From assembly GCF_033115175.1 (NCBI RefSeq), contig NC_084827.1, positions 122,233,701 through 122,297,700 of the forward strand: a stretch of 64,000 nucleotides of DNA. The letters are read 5' to 3'. Below are positions 20,931 to 31,340 of this stretch, piece after piece; position 1 is the first letter of the stretch, and every line of letters begins with the position of its first letter. The translations under genes were made by a program, and so were the position numbers. This DNA comes from Lepus europaeus. Its lineage: Eukaryota > Chordata > Mammalia > Lagomorpha > Leporidae. The notes beneath the pieces are model-generated. The model had not been told where the DNA came from, did no database searches, and was given only the letters and a program-made list of their open reading frames with translations.

Positions 20931-22784
20931 GCTCTTTTCAGATGTTTTCTTCAAAATTAAGATGTTTGCTTTAAAATTAAACTATTTTACAAGTGGAACA
21001 AATTAATAAATTGATAAATTTATCGTGAAACTCCATTTTAAGGCTTAGTTTTTCTTTCACTTTGGATATTAAAAAGCTGTTCTACAATTCTCTGTATCCG
21101 TTTAATGCCTCAGGGAGACACCACAGCAGACTCAGTGAGCTCCTTGCCTGCAGGAGAAGAAAGCATTCATTTGCTCTCTTCCTCTGCTTGATTTTTACAA
21201 AACAGTCTGAGTACTTCCCTCTATCTTCTGAGCTGTATTCTCCAAATCAGTGAGCCAGAGATGGAGACAGGTGGCCCCATTACAGGTCCAGGGATTTTGA
21301 GGAATTGCTGTAGGTTGCAGCCCCTCTTGGAAGTGCACAATCCAGGCTGGCCTGAGGACAGTCCACAGAGGTCCTACAGTGTAGACACAAGCTTAGTCCA
21401 GCATTGTGAACATGGAACACATTTTCATGGCACATGTATTCCCATCCTGGGGCAAAGCGTCCTGATGGCCTCCACACAGAAACTGATTTACAGCAAATTT
21501 TCTAGTGCATCAGCATCTTGACTTACACCAGGACTGATTGATGATCTCTAAGATGATCGTTGTCTCCATCCAGTCCATTTTTCTGTCTTGGACTACTTAA
21601 TGTGGAAGTTAATGTCTATGGAGTTTCTTAAAGGTATCTATATACCACTTTAAAGGATTTCCACTTAACTTTATTCTACTGATTAAAGTAGCTAGAACCT
21701 CTTCTTTGCACCATCTGAAAAACATATTTGTAGAGATATACAATTGTAGAAAATATCAAGCTCATCTAGTTGGCATTAAGTTTTTCTAAAAAATATATTA
21801 TATTGGAAATTGCTTGGATAGCACACTTGAACTGCACCATATTGGTAGTTACAGCACTTAAGTTACAAAAGAATATATTCTTTCCATATCCATGTGCACA
21901 GGGTACTATTCTGTTGAACTCTGAGAATGGTATGCATCACCCTGCTGTCAGCAGTGAAAACTGAAAATCTGTAAAACGTCTCTCTCGTATTTTAGTATTC
22001 CAACAAGAGCTCCTCACCTCTTTTCTAAACAGGTTCTACTAATGCTTCATCAACTTATGATCATAGTTGAGGCCTTGACCTGAAAAATCACAAAGCTTCA
22101 ATTACTTGTCCTACTTTGTAGGGATTGATTTTTGAAGCAGGCCAAGAGTAGTTTTTGATGCCCTGCACTGCTGCTGCACCTCACCAACTCAGCGTGACTA
22201 CACACAGCTGCAGCCAAAGTTGGCCAGAGGTGACCAGGCTCTGACCTGACCACGCAACTCCATCTGCAGTCAGAAGCAGGCGCTGAGGGCTGGAGCTACA
22301 GGAGCTGACAGCTGTCCTCTCAGGCGCACTGCAGAACAAATTCAGTGAGCCTGAGTGCAACCTCTTTCTCACATCCTCTGGTTTTGAATTTGAAGGGGCC
22401 GAGGGGTCGAACAAGGTGAAGTTGAATGTGATACTAGTCTCATTCACAGTTCCAGTGAAACGATAAGCTTCATAGAGCTGTGGAATATGCTTAGAGAGAA
22501 AGGCAGGTACCATCATTATTGATATTGTTTTTGAACAATAGACCCGGCTCTAAAAAAGGAACTGTGAGTCCTAAGTATTTTAATATACATTTGCAGTTAG
22601 ATCAGGTTTTAGGCATAATAATTAAATGAGTATTAGCATGAGAGTAGATACAATAATAAATAATTGAGAAATTAATTGTATAATAGCTTAAAGTCAGAAA
22701 AAAGAGAAGTAGCAAAAATCAAAAAGGGATGAGAAAAGTTATGGAATAAAGAGTATTGTTGTAACTGGAAAAATAATGATTCCA
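20931..22784. other. Non-repeat stretch, 1.85 kb
   Basis: No repeat recognised. The minus-strand frame 22181-22516 (111 codons) begins with two Met codons and contains LYEAYRFTGTVNET and SITFNFTLFDPSAP. I recognise no domain. A similar-length frame arises by chance fairly often, so I do not call a gene. Confidence 0.45.
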
Positions 22785-23098
22785 GGGCCTGTGCTGTGGC
22801 CTATCAGGTAAAGCCACTGCTTGCAGGGTTACCATCCCACACAGGTGCCAACTCGAGTCCTGGCTGTTCCACTTCTGATCCAGCTCCCTGCTAATGCACG
22901 TGGGAAAACAGCAGAAGACAGCTCAAGTGTTTGGGCCCTTGCACCCATGTGGGAGACCCAGATGAAGCTTCTGGCCCAGCCCTGGCCAATGTAGCCACCT
23001 GGGGAGTGAACCAGCAGGCAGAAAAATCAATCTGTCTCTCTGCCTCTGCCTCTCCCTCTCTGTAACTCTGCCTTTCAAATAAATAAATAAATCTTTAA
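22785..23098 (+). mobile_element. C-SINE, type I
   Basis: Forward copy: gggcctgtgctgtggcctat, caactcgagtcctggctgtt, tctgcctttcaaataaataa and an A-rich tail. It is followed after about 14 bases by a second copy on the same strand. Confidence 0.94.
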
Positions 23099-23112
23099 AA
23101 AATAAATAATCA

Positions 23113-23468
23113 GGGGCCGGTGCTGTGGTGTAGCAGGTAAAGCCACCGTCTGCAGTGCCAGCATCCCATATGGGGGCCGGTTCGAGTCCTGGCTGCTCCA
23201 CTTCCAATCCAGCTCTCTGCTGTGGCCCAGGAAGGCAGCGGAGGATGGCCCAAGTGCTTGGGCCCCTGCACCTATATGGGAGACCCAGAAGAAGCTCCTG
23301 GCTCCTGGCTTTGGATCAGCATAGCTCCGGCCGTTGCAGCCAATTGAGGAGTGAACCAGCGGCTGGAAGACCTCTCTCTCTCTCTCTCTCTCTCTGCCTC
23401 TCTCTCTCTGTGTAATTCTGACTTTCAAATAATTAAATAAATCCTTTACAAAATAAATAAATAAATAA
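23113..23468 (+). mobile_element. C-SINE, type I
   Basis: Forward copy: ggggccggtgctgtggtgta, ggttcgagtcctggctgctc (intact Pol III B box), a long CT tract 23371-23411, and a tail with tandem aaat units to 23468. The words aaataatca / aaataatcc flank it, which places the insertion in the tail of the preceding SINE. Confidence 0.95.
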
Positions 23469-24137
23469 GTAAATAATCCCAAATTTGAAAGCAGGGGTAG
23501 GTTTTTCAAAGCTAGGGAGCTTGTAAAACTAAAGAGTAAATATATACTAATTTAAACATTCAATAATAAGATATTGTTTGTAGAAATTTTGACACATTTA
23601 TGAGCTGTAAATAGCTATTAAATTATGATTATCAAGATTATTATCAACTAAAAAGGTATGAATATAGTGTTAGATTAGGAGTAGATCATATTAAAATTCA
23701 TGTACCTATAGTATTTAAGATTAGGTTCAAGTATGCATTTTTAAAAAGTCCTAAATAATAGCAATTGAAATAAGATGGAGGCTCATTTCTCTGTTACAAG
23801 AAAGGCCACTGGCCGTCCACAGCAGGAGGGTGGTAGAGCACAGATGTTGATCTTGTTCTAACTTCAAAGCTGAAGACGGAAGCTTTCTGTGTTTGAGGCA
23901 ATCCAGTGAAGGAAGAGATGAAGGAGGGAGACAGAGGATGCATGTGCTGTCTCTGCGAGATGACTGCTAGAAGTTGCCACCTGACCCTACTGCGTGGATA
24001 TCTCCTACTTGAACTCTGTCAAGCTGCAGCAGTACCTGGGAAAGGCAGTATCCATCTGCATGGCATGGGTGCAGCCAGAAGTCAGGGACTCTGTCACCAT
24101 AAAGAAGGGAGAAGGGATTTTTTTGGGGGGTGGGGGT
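23469..24137. other. Non-repeat stretch
   Basis: AT-rich to 23760, then purine-rich. Nothing recognised. A G-rich run (6 and 5 Gs) lies at 24124-24136. Confidence 0.4.
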
Positions 24138-24477
24138 AATCAGTCAGCTTTTCATTTCTTTAACTGAAATACCTGAGAGGCACAAATTAGGAGGGGTGAA
24201 GGTTTATTTTGGGCTATGGTTTTAGCGGTTCAAGTCCAAGATCAGATAGCTCCATTGGTTCAAGCATCATGTAGAGGGCCAAAGAATAGAGAAAGATAGC
24301 TGGGCTGAACTTGACTTGAACAACCAACCCTGTGGACAGAACTACCTTCCAAGGGCAAGCCCCCAAAGATTGAAAAACCTCCTGAAGGGCCCAGATCCTG
24401 ACTGCATAACTTATATTGTCTCCCTTAATCTGTTGACCCTTAGTTTCAATCCTTTAACTATTAGCATAGAACTTTGG

Positions 24478-25118
24478 TTGGGTCCAGTGTTGTGGCACAG
24501 GAGGTTAAGCCACTGCCTGCAACACCAGTGTCCCATATCAGAGTGGTACTTCAGGTGATGACCTAAGTAGTTGGGCCTCTGCTTCCCACATGGAGTCTTT
24601 TTTTTTTTTTTTTTTTAATTTTTTTGACAGGCAGAGTGGATAGAGAGAGAGAGAGACAGAGAGAAAGGTCTTCCTATGCCGTTGGTTCACCCTCCAATGG
24701 CCGCCCCGGTCGGCGCGCTGTGGACGGCGCACCACACTGATCCGATGGCAGGAGCCAGGTGCTTTTCCTAGTCTCCCATGGGGTGCAGGGCCCAACCACT
24801 TGGGCCATCCTCCACTGCACTCCCGGGCCACAGCAGAGAGCTGGCCTGGAAGAGGGGCAACTGGGACAGAATCCGGAGCCCCGACCGGGACTAGAACCCG
24901 ATGTGCCAGCGCCGCAAGGCGGAGGATTAGCCTAGTGAGCCGCGGCGCCGGCCTCCACATGGAGTCTTGATGGAGTTCCAGGCTCTTGGCTTTGGCCAGG
25001 ATCAGCCCTGGATATTGGGGTGTAAATTAGCAAATGGAAGATTCTCAGGCTCTCCTTCTCTCTGTCACTCTGCCTGTCAGATACACAAACAAGTAAATAA
25101 ATAATTTTAAAAACATAA
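24478..25118 (+). mobile_element. C-SINE, type I, split by another SINE
   Basis: Head 24478-24585 (gggtccagtgttgtggcaca, aggttaagccactgcctgc) and tail 24969-25118 (gatggagttccaggctcttg ... cacaaacaagtaaataaata) form one forward copy. The words aactttgg on each side (24470-24477 and 25119-25126) are the likely target duplication in the LTR. Confidence 0.9.
24600..24954 (-). mobile_element. C-SINE, type II, nested in a C-SINE
   Basis: Reverse copy with T-run, gacaggcagagtggatagag and an intact head ending cggcgccggcct. A perfect 14-bp duplication ccacatggagtctt at 24586-24599 and 24955-24968 lies inside the older type I copy. Confidence 0.97.
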
Positions 25119-25186
25119 AACTTTGGGGACCAAGTCACCAGTAAATACATGGGTCTTTGGGGGATAGTCAAATTATTCAAACTCTA

Positions 25187-26088
25187 ATAGGAAGATAGCC
25201 CAAAGTTTCCATGTTAACATGATTTTAGCGTCATGCAAGAAAGCAAAGGGGGAAAGACGAGAAGAGATTAAGCTATTAGAAGGAAAGACATCCAACTTCC
25301 CCTTCCTTGTTGTGGCACCAAGAGGAGCTTCTTTCCCCAGGTCTCTTCTCTTCACACTGTCCTCTCCTGTAGCTCCTGTCCTGTGGGTTTCTCTCTGGAA
25401 TTCTCAAACCCTCTGTACCTTCTCTTTTTCTGGGACCAAGTAGTTCAGCTCTACCTGCTTTAGTGATCAGTGCGTGTGGAGGTGCTCAACGACAAAAACC
25501 ACCCTCATGGTAACAGGATCTACTCTTGACAAGGCAAGGGTATTTTGTTGCTTACAGGTGTTGTTTCCTCCTCAAAAGTAAGCTGTAGCGAGTCACAGAG
25601 ACAGGAGCACATCCAATAGCCACTGTTCCCAGCTTGCCCAGCAACTCTGAGGAAAGCTGTCCTCCCTCTAACCTGGAGCTGAGGGAGTAGCCTTCCGGTC
25701 CTTCCTCCCATTTCCTCTAGGTAGAGCTGGTTGGACCAGAGATAAGCATCTGGTTCAAGAATGGCCTGGGGACAATACCGTATGCTGAAGAGGTGGCAGT
25801 GGAAGTGAGCTGGACCAGTTAGCGCACGTATCCTGAAGACAAGCAGAAAGCTGTGAGAAGAGTTACAAGGCTTGACAGAGAGAAGAAAGGATTGGTTGGT
25901 CATGGTATTGTTATGTGGAGATACCTTCCAAGAATTTCTTAGGAAATGTATGTGTTTTACTGAATGTGGTATGAAAAGTCAGGTGAGAAATTGGGACAAC
26001 AAGGGAAAGTATTATAATTTTGCTGTGGACATTTAAGATTAGTTATTACTGGGTCCTTGGAAGCCGTTGATGTCAAGTCTAGAGTAAG
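25187..26088. other. Non-repeat stretch with an exon-like open frame
   Basis: No repeat recognised. The minus strand is open from 25903 to 25520. Within it, 25832-25556 is bounded by an acceptor-like ttctgcttgtcttcag and a donor-like cct|gtaagc, which would make a 277-base exon. I recognise no protein domain in the translation (it contains HFHCHLFSIRYCPQ), so this stays a weak candidate. Confidence 0.35.
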
Positions 26089-26101
26089 AACAGGAAACCT
26101 G

Positions 26102-26354
26102 CCCGTGCCGCAGCTCACTAGGCTAATCATCCCCCTTGCGGCGCAGGCACACCGGGTTCTAGTCCCGGTCGGGGCTCCGGATTCTGTCCCCGTTGCCCCT
26201 CTTCCAGGCCAGCTCTCTGCTGTGGTGCGCCGTCCACAGTGCGCCGGCCACGGTGCCCATTGGAGGGTGAACCAACGGCAAAGGAAGACCTTTCTCTCTG
26301 TCTCTCTCTCTCTCACTGTCTACTCTGCCTATCAAAAAAAAAAAAAAAAAAAAA
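26102..26354 (+). mobile_element. C-SINE, type II, internally deleted
   Basis: Forward copy with tRNA-like gggttctagtcccggtcgg. It jumps from ccagctctctgctgtgg straight to gtgcgccg...ccattggagggtgaacc and so lacks about 90 bases of the body. Perfect 13-bp duplication aacaggaaacctg at 26089-26101 and 26355-26367. Clearly a single recent event. Confidence 0.96.
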
Positions 26355-26367
26355 AACAGGAAACCTG

Positions 26368-26982
26368 ATATGTGGAGTTGAAAGTTAAGGCTGACTTTTC
26401 CTGCCAATGGAATAGAAGCAGGTAAAAGAAAGATGGCCACAATCCTATCAGTGAGTCAATATGTCGGCATATTGCAAGCATGTTTTTGTGGCTTCATTTC
26501 TTGTTAATGGTGAGTTATTCTTGCAAATAAAATAATTTAGTAAGGATATTCCATGATACATGTTATATAAATCTTATGACAGGTGTTCTAAGAGATAAAT
26601 TTTGAAAGCAAAATAAGTCCTTAATTAGCAATTCTATGAAGTGCTGTGAACTTTGCTAGGAGATCCGAATGTTAAATTATTTGTATACTATCCAATAAAT
26701 GTTTACTGATATTTTCAGTGTTTGAATATCCACTATAGACTATAGATCTTTATACATATTGTAACAGAAAAATGCAGGGTAGGAAAGATATGTAGACTCC
26801 TTTATAGAATTAGAAAAAAATCCCATATCTGAGTTATCAAATATAGTATTGATTTCAATAGCAAAATCTAAATCAGTGTAAGCAGACAATATATTTTCAG
26901 CATTAAACAGGGAAAGGAATTTATGTGAAGTTACATGGGCCCAATGTCCAACTTGAGGAAGCTTTAACACTTTTTTGTTGCT
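26368..26982. other. AT-rich non-repeat stretch
   Basis: Nothing recognised. Confidence 0.4.
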
Positions 26983-27292
26983 GTTTATTTATTTTCATCT
27001 ACTTGAAGCACAGAGTGACAGCAAGTGAGAAAGGGAGAGATCTTCCAAACACTAGTTCACTGCCCAAGCACCTACAGTAGGCAGTGCTGGGACCAGCCAA
27101 CCCCAGAAGCTTGGAACTCCACTTGGGTCACCAGTGTGGGTGGCAGGGGCTGAAGCATTTTGGTCATCATCTGCTGCCTTCCAGGATACATTAGCAGGAA
27201 GTTGGATCAGAGGTAGAGGAGCCAGGGTTCTAACCAGTACTTAGAGATGGGTTGCAGGTATCCCAGCACGCTGCTTTCCAATGCCTGCCCCA
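26983..27292 (-). mobile_element. C-SINE, old diverged copy
   Basis: Reverse copy: tgtttatttattttcatcta, ttcactgcccaagcacctac, gtcatcatctgctgccttcc, gcaggaagttggatcagagg, ending caatgcctgcccc. A CA run follows its head end. Confidence 0.82.
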
Positions 27293-27318
27293 GAACACAC
27301 ACATACACACACACACTC
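27293..27318. repeat. CA microsatellite
   Basis: Interrupted CA run adjoining the C-SINE head and preceding the next C-SINE. Confidence 0.85.
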
Positions 27319-27344
27319 TCTTTCCCCCTTATCTTCCTCTCTTT

Positions 27345-27666
27345 GCTCACTAGGCTAATCCGCCGCCAGCGGCTCTGGCACGCCGGGTTCTAGTCCCAGT
27401 CGGGGCGCCGGATTCTGTCCTCGTTGCCCCTCTTCCAGTCCAGCTCTCTGCTGTGGCCCGGGAGTGCAGTGGAGGATGGCCCAAGTGCTTGGGCCCTGCA
27501 CCTGCATGGAAAACCAGGAGGAAGCACCTGGCTCCTGGCTTCGGATTGGTGCAGTGCACCGGCCATAGCGGCCATTTGGGGGGTGAACCAACGGAAGGAA
27601 GACCTTTCTCTCTGCTTCTCTCTTACTGTCTAACTCTGCTTGTCAAAAAAAAAAAAAAAAAAAAAA
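27345..27666 (+). mobile_element. C-SINE, type II
   Basis: Forward copy beginning gctcactaggctaatccg (about ten 5' bases missing), gccgggttctagtcccagtc, ending gcttgtc and a 22-base poly(A) tail at 27645-27666. It meets an oppositely oriented SINE tail-to-tail. Confidence 0.94.
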
Positions 27667-27987
27667 GATTTGTTTATTTATTGGAAAGGCAGAGTTACAA
27701 AGAGAGAGATAGAGAGGGAAAGGTAGAGAAAGAGATTTTCTCCAGGCTGGTTCACTACCCCAGATGGCCGCATTGACCAGGGATGGGCTAGGCTGCAGCT
27801 AGGAACCAGGATCATCTTCTGGGTCCCCCACATGGCTGCAGGGGCCAAGCACTTAGACTATTATCTGCTGCTATCCAAGGCCAAGCAGGGAGCTTGGCAG
27901 AGTGGAGCAGCCAGGATTGGAACTGCACCCATATGGGATGTTGGAATCACAGGTGGTGGCTTAATCCGCTACGCCACAATGCTGGCC
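27667..27987 (-). mobile_element. C-SINE, type I
   Basis: Reverse copy: gatttgtttatttattggaa, aggcagagttacaaagagag, gagtggagcagccaggattg, ending cgccacaatgctggccccc. It lies tail-to-tail with the preceding type II copy, so the pair could form a long inverted repeat in RNA. Confidence 0.94.
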
Positions 27988-28104
27988 CCCAGAATACACT
28001 CTTAACAATTTGAACATCATCAATGTAAAATAAAAGGAAATTTTCTATATTTAACTGGGTTAATAACTTCCATGTATGTTTTAAACTTTTACTTTAAGAA
28101 TGAC

Positions 28105-28434
28105 TTTTTTTTTTTTTTTTTTTTTTGGACAGGCAGAGTGGACAGTGAGAGAGAGAAACAGAGAGAAAGGTCTTCCTTTTTCTGTTGGTTCACCCCACAA
28201 TGGCCGCTGCAGCGCACTGCGCTGATCCAAAGCCAGGAGCCAGGTGCTTCCTCCTGGTCTCCCATGAAGGTGCAGGGCCCAAGCACTTGGGCCATTCTCC
28301 ACTACACTCCAGGGCCAGCAGAGAGCTGGACTGGAAGAGGAGCAACTGGGACAGAATCGGGCACCCTGACCAGGACTAGAACCCAGGGTGCCAACATCAC
28401 AGGTAGAGGATTAGCCTATTGAGCCGCGGCGCCA
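28105..28434 (-). mobile_element. C-SINE, type II
   Basis: Reverse copy with T-run 28105-28126, gacaggcagagtggacagtg, a middle shortened by a few bases, and a head ending gagccgcggcgccagt. The duplication is not clear. Confidence 0.93.
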
Positions 28435-29087
28435 GTGACAATTTTAAGTGTTAATGTCACTCTTTTTTAAATTTTAAAATGGTTTTTGTTGATATATTGA
28501 GTTATTTTTTCTTTTAGTGTTTTTAAAAATTATCAGTTAAGGATTATTTTTACATGGTACTGAAATAACATGAAACATATTAGGGTTTGTAATTACAATA
28601 AACTGTAACTATTATTACATAATTTTTATAGAATACTTCTGGAAAATGTTAGTATAATCCTGTCACAGGAAAAAGAATTCACTGCTCACTATCATAACTT
28701 ATTACTTATTAAAACACAAAAATAAAATATGAAAACTATGGATAGCATGCTTTGGGCAACTTCTGAGAATTTTCAGAAATTCTGATTTCTTGTTTCTGAA
28801 TCCTGAAGATTAGTATTTGCTGGAATTTAGCGGGTGTGGCAAGAGCCACAGATACAATGCCAGAGAGAATTAAGCCCCCATCAAAGTAGGCAGTAGACTC
28901 ACTGCTGTTGCTGATGCTGATTCCTGCCTTATACCAAGTTTTCAGTTCTAGTTCCAGAGCCTAAGCTTCTTTCTTGTGTCTTTGAGGCCCAGCTGCAATG
29001 CAGCTCTTACTTCTAGGAGAATCCTTTTTTCTTATTGCCACATGTCACCATACTGTAAATTATGGGAGGTCACCTGAGTATGTAAAG
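28435..29087. other. AT-rich non-repeat stretch
   Basis: Nothing recognised. Confidence 0.4.
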
Positions 29088-29097
29088 ACCCTAACAA

Positions 29098-29424
29098 TGG
29101 AGCTAGCACTGTGGCGTAGTGGGTAAAGCCACTGCCTACAGTGCTGGCATCTCATATGGGCACTGGTTTGAGTCCTAGCTGCTCTACTTCCAATCCAGCT
29201 CTCTGTTACGGCCTAGGAAAGCAGAAGATGGCCCAAGTTCTTGGGCCCCTGCATCTGCATGGCTCCTGGTTCCTGGCTTTGGATCAGCCCAGCTCTGGCA
29301 GTTGTGGCCATTTAGGGAGTGAACCAACAGATGGAAGACCTCTCTCTCTCTCTGCCTCTGCCTCTCTATAACTCTGCCTTTCAAATAAATAAATAAGCCT
29401 TAAAACAACAACAACAGCAACAAC
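29098..29424 (+). mobile_element. C-SINE, type I
   Basis: Forward copy: ggagctagcactgtggcgta, gtgggtaaagccactgcc, tttcaaataaataaataagc, then an ACA-rich tail. Perfect 10-bp duplication accctaacaa at 29088-29097 and 29425-29434. The body lacks a short block after ctgcatctgcatgg. Confidence 0.95.
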
Positions 29425-29434
29425 ACCCTAACAA

Positions 29435-30295
29435 GCACAGAAATTTAGAACTGGAAGACCATCAACTGTGATTGAAGAGCATTAGCATTCACATCCAGGT
29501 AGATAGAATCGATGAGCAAGAAGTGATTTTACTTCCTCTCCTGATTGAATAGCTGTGTTTACATTAAAATATGGTATGACTCTGGGCTCTACTATTTCAC
29601 AAGCCCACACTGCCTTGGAAGCCCATAACCGGCCTAGGCCTCATGTCAGAATTGTTAAACAGGCTAATGGACAACGTTGATTACCCAAGTAGCCCCGTAC
29701 AGTGCTTCCCACACTATTTACAGTACACTGCGAAATCATGTCCTTAGGCTGCACACATTCTCGTAAAGAATGCCAACATCTCCAAAATGGAGCCACACAA
29801 TGAACGGAACCCAGGAAGGGCTTAACAGCTTCACCAAGCACGTTTCCTCTATGACAGCTCACTCCGTTGCGTTACTTAATTGTGTGTTCTCATTTATCTC
29901 TCCATAATCAGAATCTAGTTACTTCTTGACTCACTTCTGGTGCTTCTTGCATTTTTGAATTTCAGCCAAAAGAAATGTTGTGTCAAAGACAAAAGTGTCC
30001 CCAGATGAAAATGATGGATTGGTTTATTTCTACATCTATTTATAATGCATTTGACTCTTTTTGTGAAAGAACAATGTGACTTCATTTTAAAGTCATCTAT
30101 GTATTCACCATCTCAATAAAACTAGTTTCCATTTGGAATATTAGATCTTACATGTTCACATAATTTATATATTATTTCAATCTCAGACAACTTTATGATG
30201 TTTTGCTATTTCATTTAAACCAAACATGAATAATAGTCTTCATTGCTAGTCTTTACTGCTGGGATACAAACCACCTCATACATTACATAAAGTTG
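29435..30295. other. Non-repeat stretch
   Basis: Nothing recognised. Open frames below 75 codons only. Confidence 0.42.
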
Positions 30296-30879
30296 TCAGT
30301 AAGTTTTTTTTTGGTAAAAGGGCCAGAGAGTAAATATTTTAGGTTTTGTGGTTATTCAGTTTCTCTCAAAACTACTCAATTCTGCCTTTGTTGCATGGAA
30401 GCAATAGATATGTATATACAATCAGAGGGGTATAAATGAATGAGTATGGCTCTGTCCTAATAAAACTTTATGTATAGGCAGTGAAATTTAGATTTCATAT
30501 TTTTTTACATGTCCTCTGTTGAATTTTCCAGCCACTTAAAAAGTGGAAAATACATTTGTGGGTCATACAAAAACACATGATGGGAGCTGGCATTGTGAAA
30601 CAGCAGGTAAAACTGCCACCTTGCAACACAAGCAGCCCATATGGGCACCTGTTTGAAAACCTGGCTGCTCCACATCCGATCCAGCTCCCTGCTAATGGCC
30701 TGGAGAAAGCACCAGAGGATACCTGGGTGCTTGGGTCCCTGCCACCCACATAGGAGAACTGGAGGAAGCACCTGGCTCCTTGCTTCAGCCTGGCCCAGCC
30801 ATGGCTGTTGCCACTATCTGGTGAATGAACCACTGGACAGACAATACCTCTCTCTCAGCCTCTCCTTCCCTCCCTCCCT

Positions 30880-30883
30880 AAAA

Positions 30884-30937
<54 letters not shown>

Positions 30938-31237
30938 AAAGGCAGAGTTACAGAGAGGCAGAGGCAGGGAGAGAGAGAGAGAAAGATCTTCCTTCTGCTG
31001 GTTCACTTCCCAAATGGCCGCAATGTCTGGAGCTGAGCTGATCCAAAGCCAGGAGCTTCTTTCAGGTCTCCCACACGGGTGCGGGGGTCCAAGGACTTGA
31101 GCCATCTTCTGCTGCTTTCCCAGGCCATAGCAGAGAGCTGGATCAGAAGTGGAACAGCCAGGACTCAAACCGGCCTCCATATGGGATGCTGGCACTGCAG
31201 ACGGTGGCTTTACCTGCTACACCACAGCGCCAGCCCC
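30880..31237 (-). mobile_element. C-SINE, type I, nested
   Basis: Reverse copy whose tail side is the ATCT array, then aaaaggcagagttacagaga, ttcacttcccaaatggccgc, catatgggatgctggcactg, ending ccacagcgccagcccc. It is inserted into the CT tract of the preceding copy. Confidence 0.92.
30885..30936. repeat. ATCT tetranucleotide microsatellite
   Basis: Thirteen perfect ATCT units (52 bases) replace the usual tail of the nested C-SINE. A perfect array of this length is likely to vary in length between individuals. Confidence 0.95.
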
Positions 31238-31340
31238 AATCTCCCTCTCTCTTTGTAACTCTGACTTTCAAATAAATAAATAAATCTTAAAAAAAAAGAT
31301 GGTGGACTGGATTTGACCTTTGGGACATGGTTTTTCAATC

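Larger units (their letters stand above)
24138..25186 (-). mobile_element. MaLR-type LTR relic hosting nested SINEs
   Basis: Two pieces, 24138-24477 and 25119-25186, form one reversed LTR-like sequence: tcagcttttcatttctttaa, ggtttattttgggctatggt, caagggcaagcccccaaaga, then ctttggggaccaagtcac and gggtctttgggggatagtc. A C-SINE, itself carrying another C-SINE, splits it. Exact family (MLT/MST group) uncertain. Confidence 0.65.
30582..31298 (+). mobile_element. C-SINE, type I, split by another SINE
   Basis: Head and body 30582-30879 (gggagctggcattgtgaaac ... cctccctccct) and tail 31238-31298 (ctctgactttcaaataaata, aatctt, poly A) belong to one forward copy inserted in the hAT element. A second SINE and an ATCT array sit in its CT-rich 3' part. 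Confidence 0.9.
30296..31340 (+). mobile_element. Nonautonomous hAT-Charlie element hosting nested SINEs
   Basis: Forward copy of the element also seen reversed at 6741: aagggccagagagtaaatat, ttttaggttttgtggttatt, cctaataaaactttatgtat, gtgaaatttagatttcatat, then after the SINEs gactggatttgacctttggg. It is split at 30581/31299 by C-SINE DNA. Confidence 0.75.

Noticed and set aside
23113..23200. Functional tRNA genes, suggested by intact Pol III A and B box words
   Set aside because: The boxes belong to tRNA-derived C-SINE heads. No cloverleaf with acceptor stem and anticodon arm can be completed.
30885..30936. A CRISPR-like array
   Set aside because: It is a plain ATCT microsatellite with no spacers, in a mammalian genome.
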